The translations under genes and the position numbers were made by a program. From Elusimicrobiota bacterium (GTDB taxonomy: Bacteria; Elusimicrobiota; Endomicrobiia; Endomicrobiales; Endomicrobiaceae): a stretch of DNA of 5,956 nucleotides. A model generated the notes under the pieces. The model saw only the letters and a program-made list of their open reading frames with translations, was not told the origin of the DNA and searched no databases. This document shows, one piece after another, positions 4,868 through 5,956 of this stretch (its first letter is position 1; every line of letters starts with the position of its first letter). The stretch covers positions 1-5,956 of the forward strand of contig JAIRQB010000049.1 of the NCBI GenBank assembly GCA_031256695.1, given 5' to 3'.

Positions 4868-5956
4868 ATGAAAAAACTTTTTCTATTTACGGCGCTGTTT
4901 TTTTTCGCAAATCAAATTCTCTCCGCGCAGGAAGCGGGTTCAAAAACTGCTTCCGTAAAAAATGCGGCTGAAAATATAACTTGGGCTGAAGCAAGAGAGA
5001 TTGTTTTAAGAGAAAACCCGAATATCAAAACCGCTTTTTTGACTTTGCAAAATGCAGAGCTCGCTTATAAAAGAGCGCTCGGCGAACTAGCGCCCGACAT
5101 ATCTTTTAGCGCCTCTGCCGGAGAGAGTTTAAACGGCGAAGTCTCAAAAAGCCTCTCTTACGGCGCAAACGCTTCTCTTTCAATTTTCAGCGGATTTTCA
5201 AATGTCAATACAATCAAGCAAAGAAAAGCGGAATTAGAAAATGCCAAAGCAAAATATAAAAGGATTGTTTCAGATACCGCTTATAATCTCTCAGCCGCTT
5301 ATATAAATTTGATTTGGGGCTATGAGACAGCCGACTTGCTTGAAAAAATTAAAAATAGGCGGACTGAAAATAAAGAGATGATTAAACTCAGATATAATTC
5401 CGGCAATGTTGATTTAGGCTCTCTAAAAAGAGTTGAGGCTGATGTTGCAATGTCTGAACTCAATTTAAGAAAAGCGCAAAGATATATAGAGACCGCCTCT
5501 ATTGCTTTGCTTGAAATTTTAGGCTCGGCAGAAGAGGAAAAAATTTTAAAACCGGGCGAAAAATTCCCCGATTACAGAAACCGCCGTTTTTATAAGCCTA
5601 ACTTTTCAAAGCAAGTTGAAGAAATCCCTGAATATATTTCAGCCTATTTTGAAAATGAAGCCGCTCAATACTCGTATAAAAATGCAAAAAGCGTTTTATA
5701 TCCATCGGTCAACTTTTCAGCCTCAATTTCAAATTCAAATAATGATTGGGCTTTTGACAATATGCAGACGAGGACTAATTTATCTTTAAATATAAGTTAT
5801 CCATTGCTCCGATTTTCAAATTTCATAGATATTAAAAGCGCCTATAATAGAATGGAACAAGCGCAAAACAATTTAAAAGCCGTCAAAAATTCTCTTTTTG
5901 CCGAAAGCGTTTCAAATTTCCATTCTCTTTTTGATGCGAAAGAAACATTAGAAGCG
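4868..5956 (+). CDS. TolC-family outer-membrane efflux protein, incomplete at the 3' end
   Basis: The frame is open for 363 codons from ATG 4868 to the window edge. GAGGG at 4856-4860, 7 bases upstream, and a clean signal peptide (MKKLFLF..., hydrophobic to about residue 19, likely cut after LSA at 20) favour this start over the in-frame ATG at 4850. The mature part begins with a TolC-type first helix (WAEAREIVLRENPNIK, 39-54). It then has the pattern APDISFSASAG, SLSIFSGFSN (103-112) and RYNSGNVDLGSL (175-186), followed by long alpha helices. A second repeat begins near ISYPLLRFSNF. Proteins of this family form a trimeric channel through the outer membrane that works with a periplasmic adaptor and an inner-membrane pump. 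The partners would be expected downstream. It lies 25 bases after pflX, so co-transcription is possible. Confidence 0.9.
   Translation, partial: MKKLFLFTALFFFANQILSAQEAGSKTASVKNAAENITWAEAREIVLRENPNIKTAFLTLQNAELAYKRALGELAPDISFSASAGESLNGEVSKSLSYGANASLSIFSGFSNVNTIKQRKAELENAKAKYKRIVSDTAYNLSAAYINLIWGYETADLLEKIKNRRTENKEMIKLRYNSGNVDLGSLKRVEADVAMSELNLRKAQRYIETASIALLEILGSAEEEKILKPGEKFPDYRNRRFYKPNFSKQVEEIPEYISAYFENEAAQYSYKNAKSVLYPSVNFSASISNSNNDWAFDNMQTRTNLSLNISYPLLRFSNFIDIKSAYNRMEQAQNNLKAVKNSLFAESVSNFHSLFDAKETLEA

Overview
The window looks like a piece of an AT-rich genome from an anaerobic or fermentative Gram-negative bacterium. A TolC-type outer-membrane protein gene implies an outer membrane. A six-cluster polyferredoxin, a radical SAM enzyme and an AtoDA-type CoA transferase fit an anaerobe. 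The lineage cannot be fixed from this sequence; Elusimicrobiota- or spirochaete-like groups are a guess only.

Layout. Positions 1-225 (minus) hold the first 75 codons of a gene that opens with a heavy-metal-associated (HMA) domain whose metal-binding CxxC is replaced by FxxQ. A divergent intergenic region of about 380 bases follows, with a plausible sigma-70 promoter at 493-520. It reads into a two-gene plus-strand unit: a 69-residue protein of unknown function (609-818), then a membrane polyferredoxin (837-2336). The polyferredoxin joins a NapH-like membrane half to a NapG/MauM-like ferredoxin half and most likely starts at a CTG codon.

A structured intergenic region (2337-2646) carries two copies of a TGTCAT-hairpin-ATCCA palindrome with co-varying stems, four tandem GTTAAAA heptamers, a perfect TATAAT box and a longer nested inverted repeat. 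It leads into a tight plus-strand operon: atoD-like and atoA-like CoA-transferase subunits (2647-3315, 3319-3957), a PflX-type radical SAM protein (3961-4842), and 25 bases later a TolC-family protein (4868 to the window end, incomplete).

How the genes fit together. AtoD and AtoA together form one short-chain acyl-CoA:acetate/acetoacetate CoA transferase. The radical SAM gene lies 3 bases after atoA and is probably co-transcribed, but its substrate is unknown. The polyferredoxin would carry electrons at or across the cytoplasmic membrane. No undescribed multi-gene system is evident. The most unusual points are the CxxC-less HMA domain, the CTG-started NapH-NapG fusion, and the palindromes in the ato leader.
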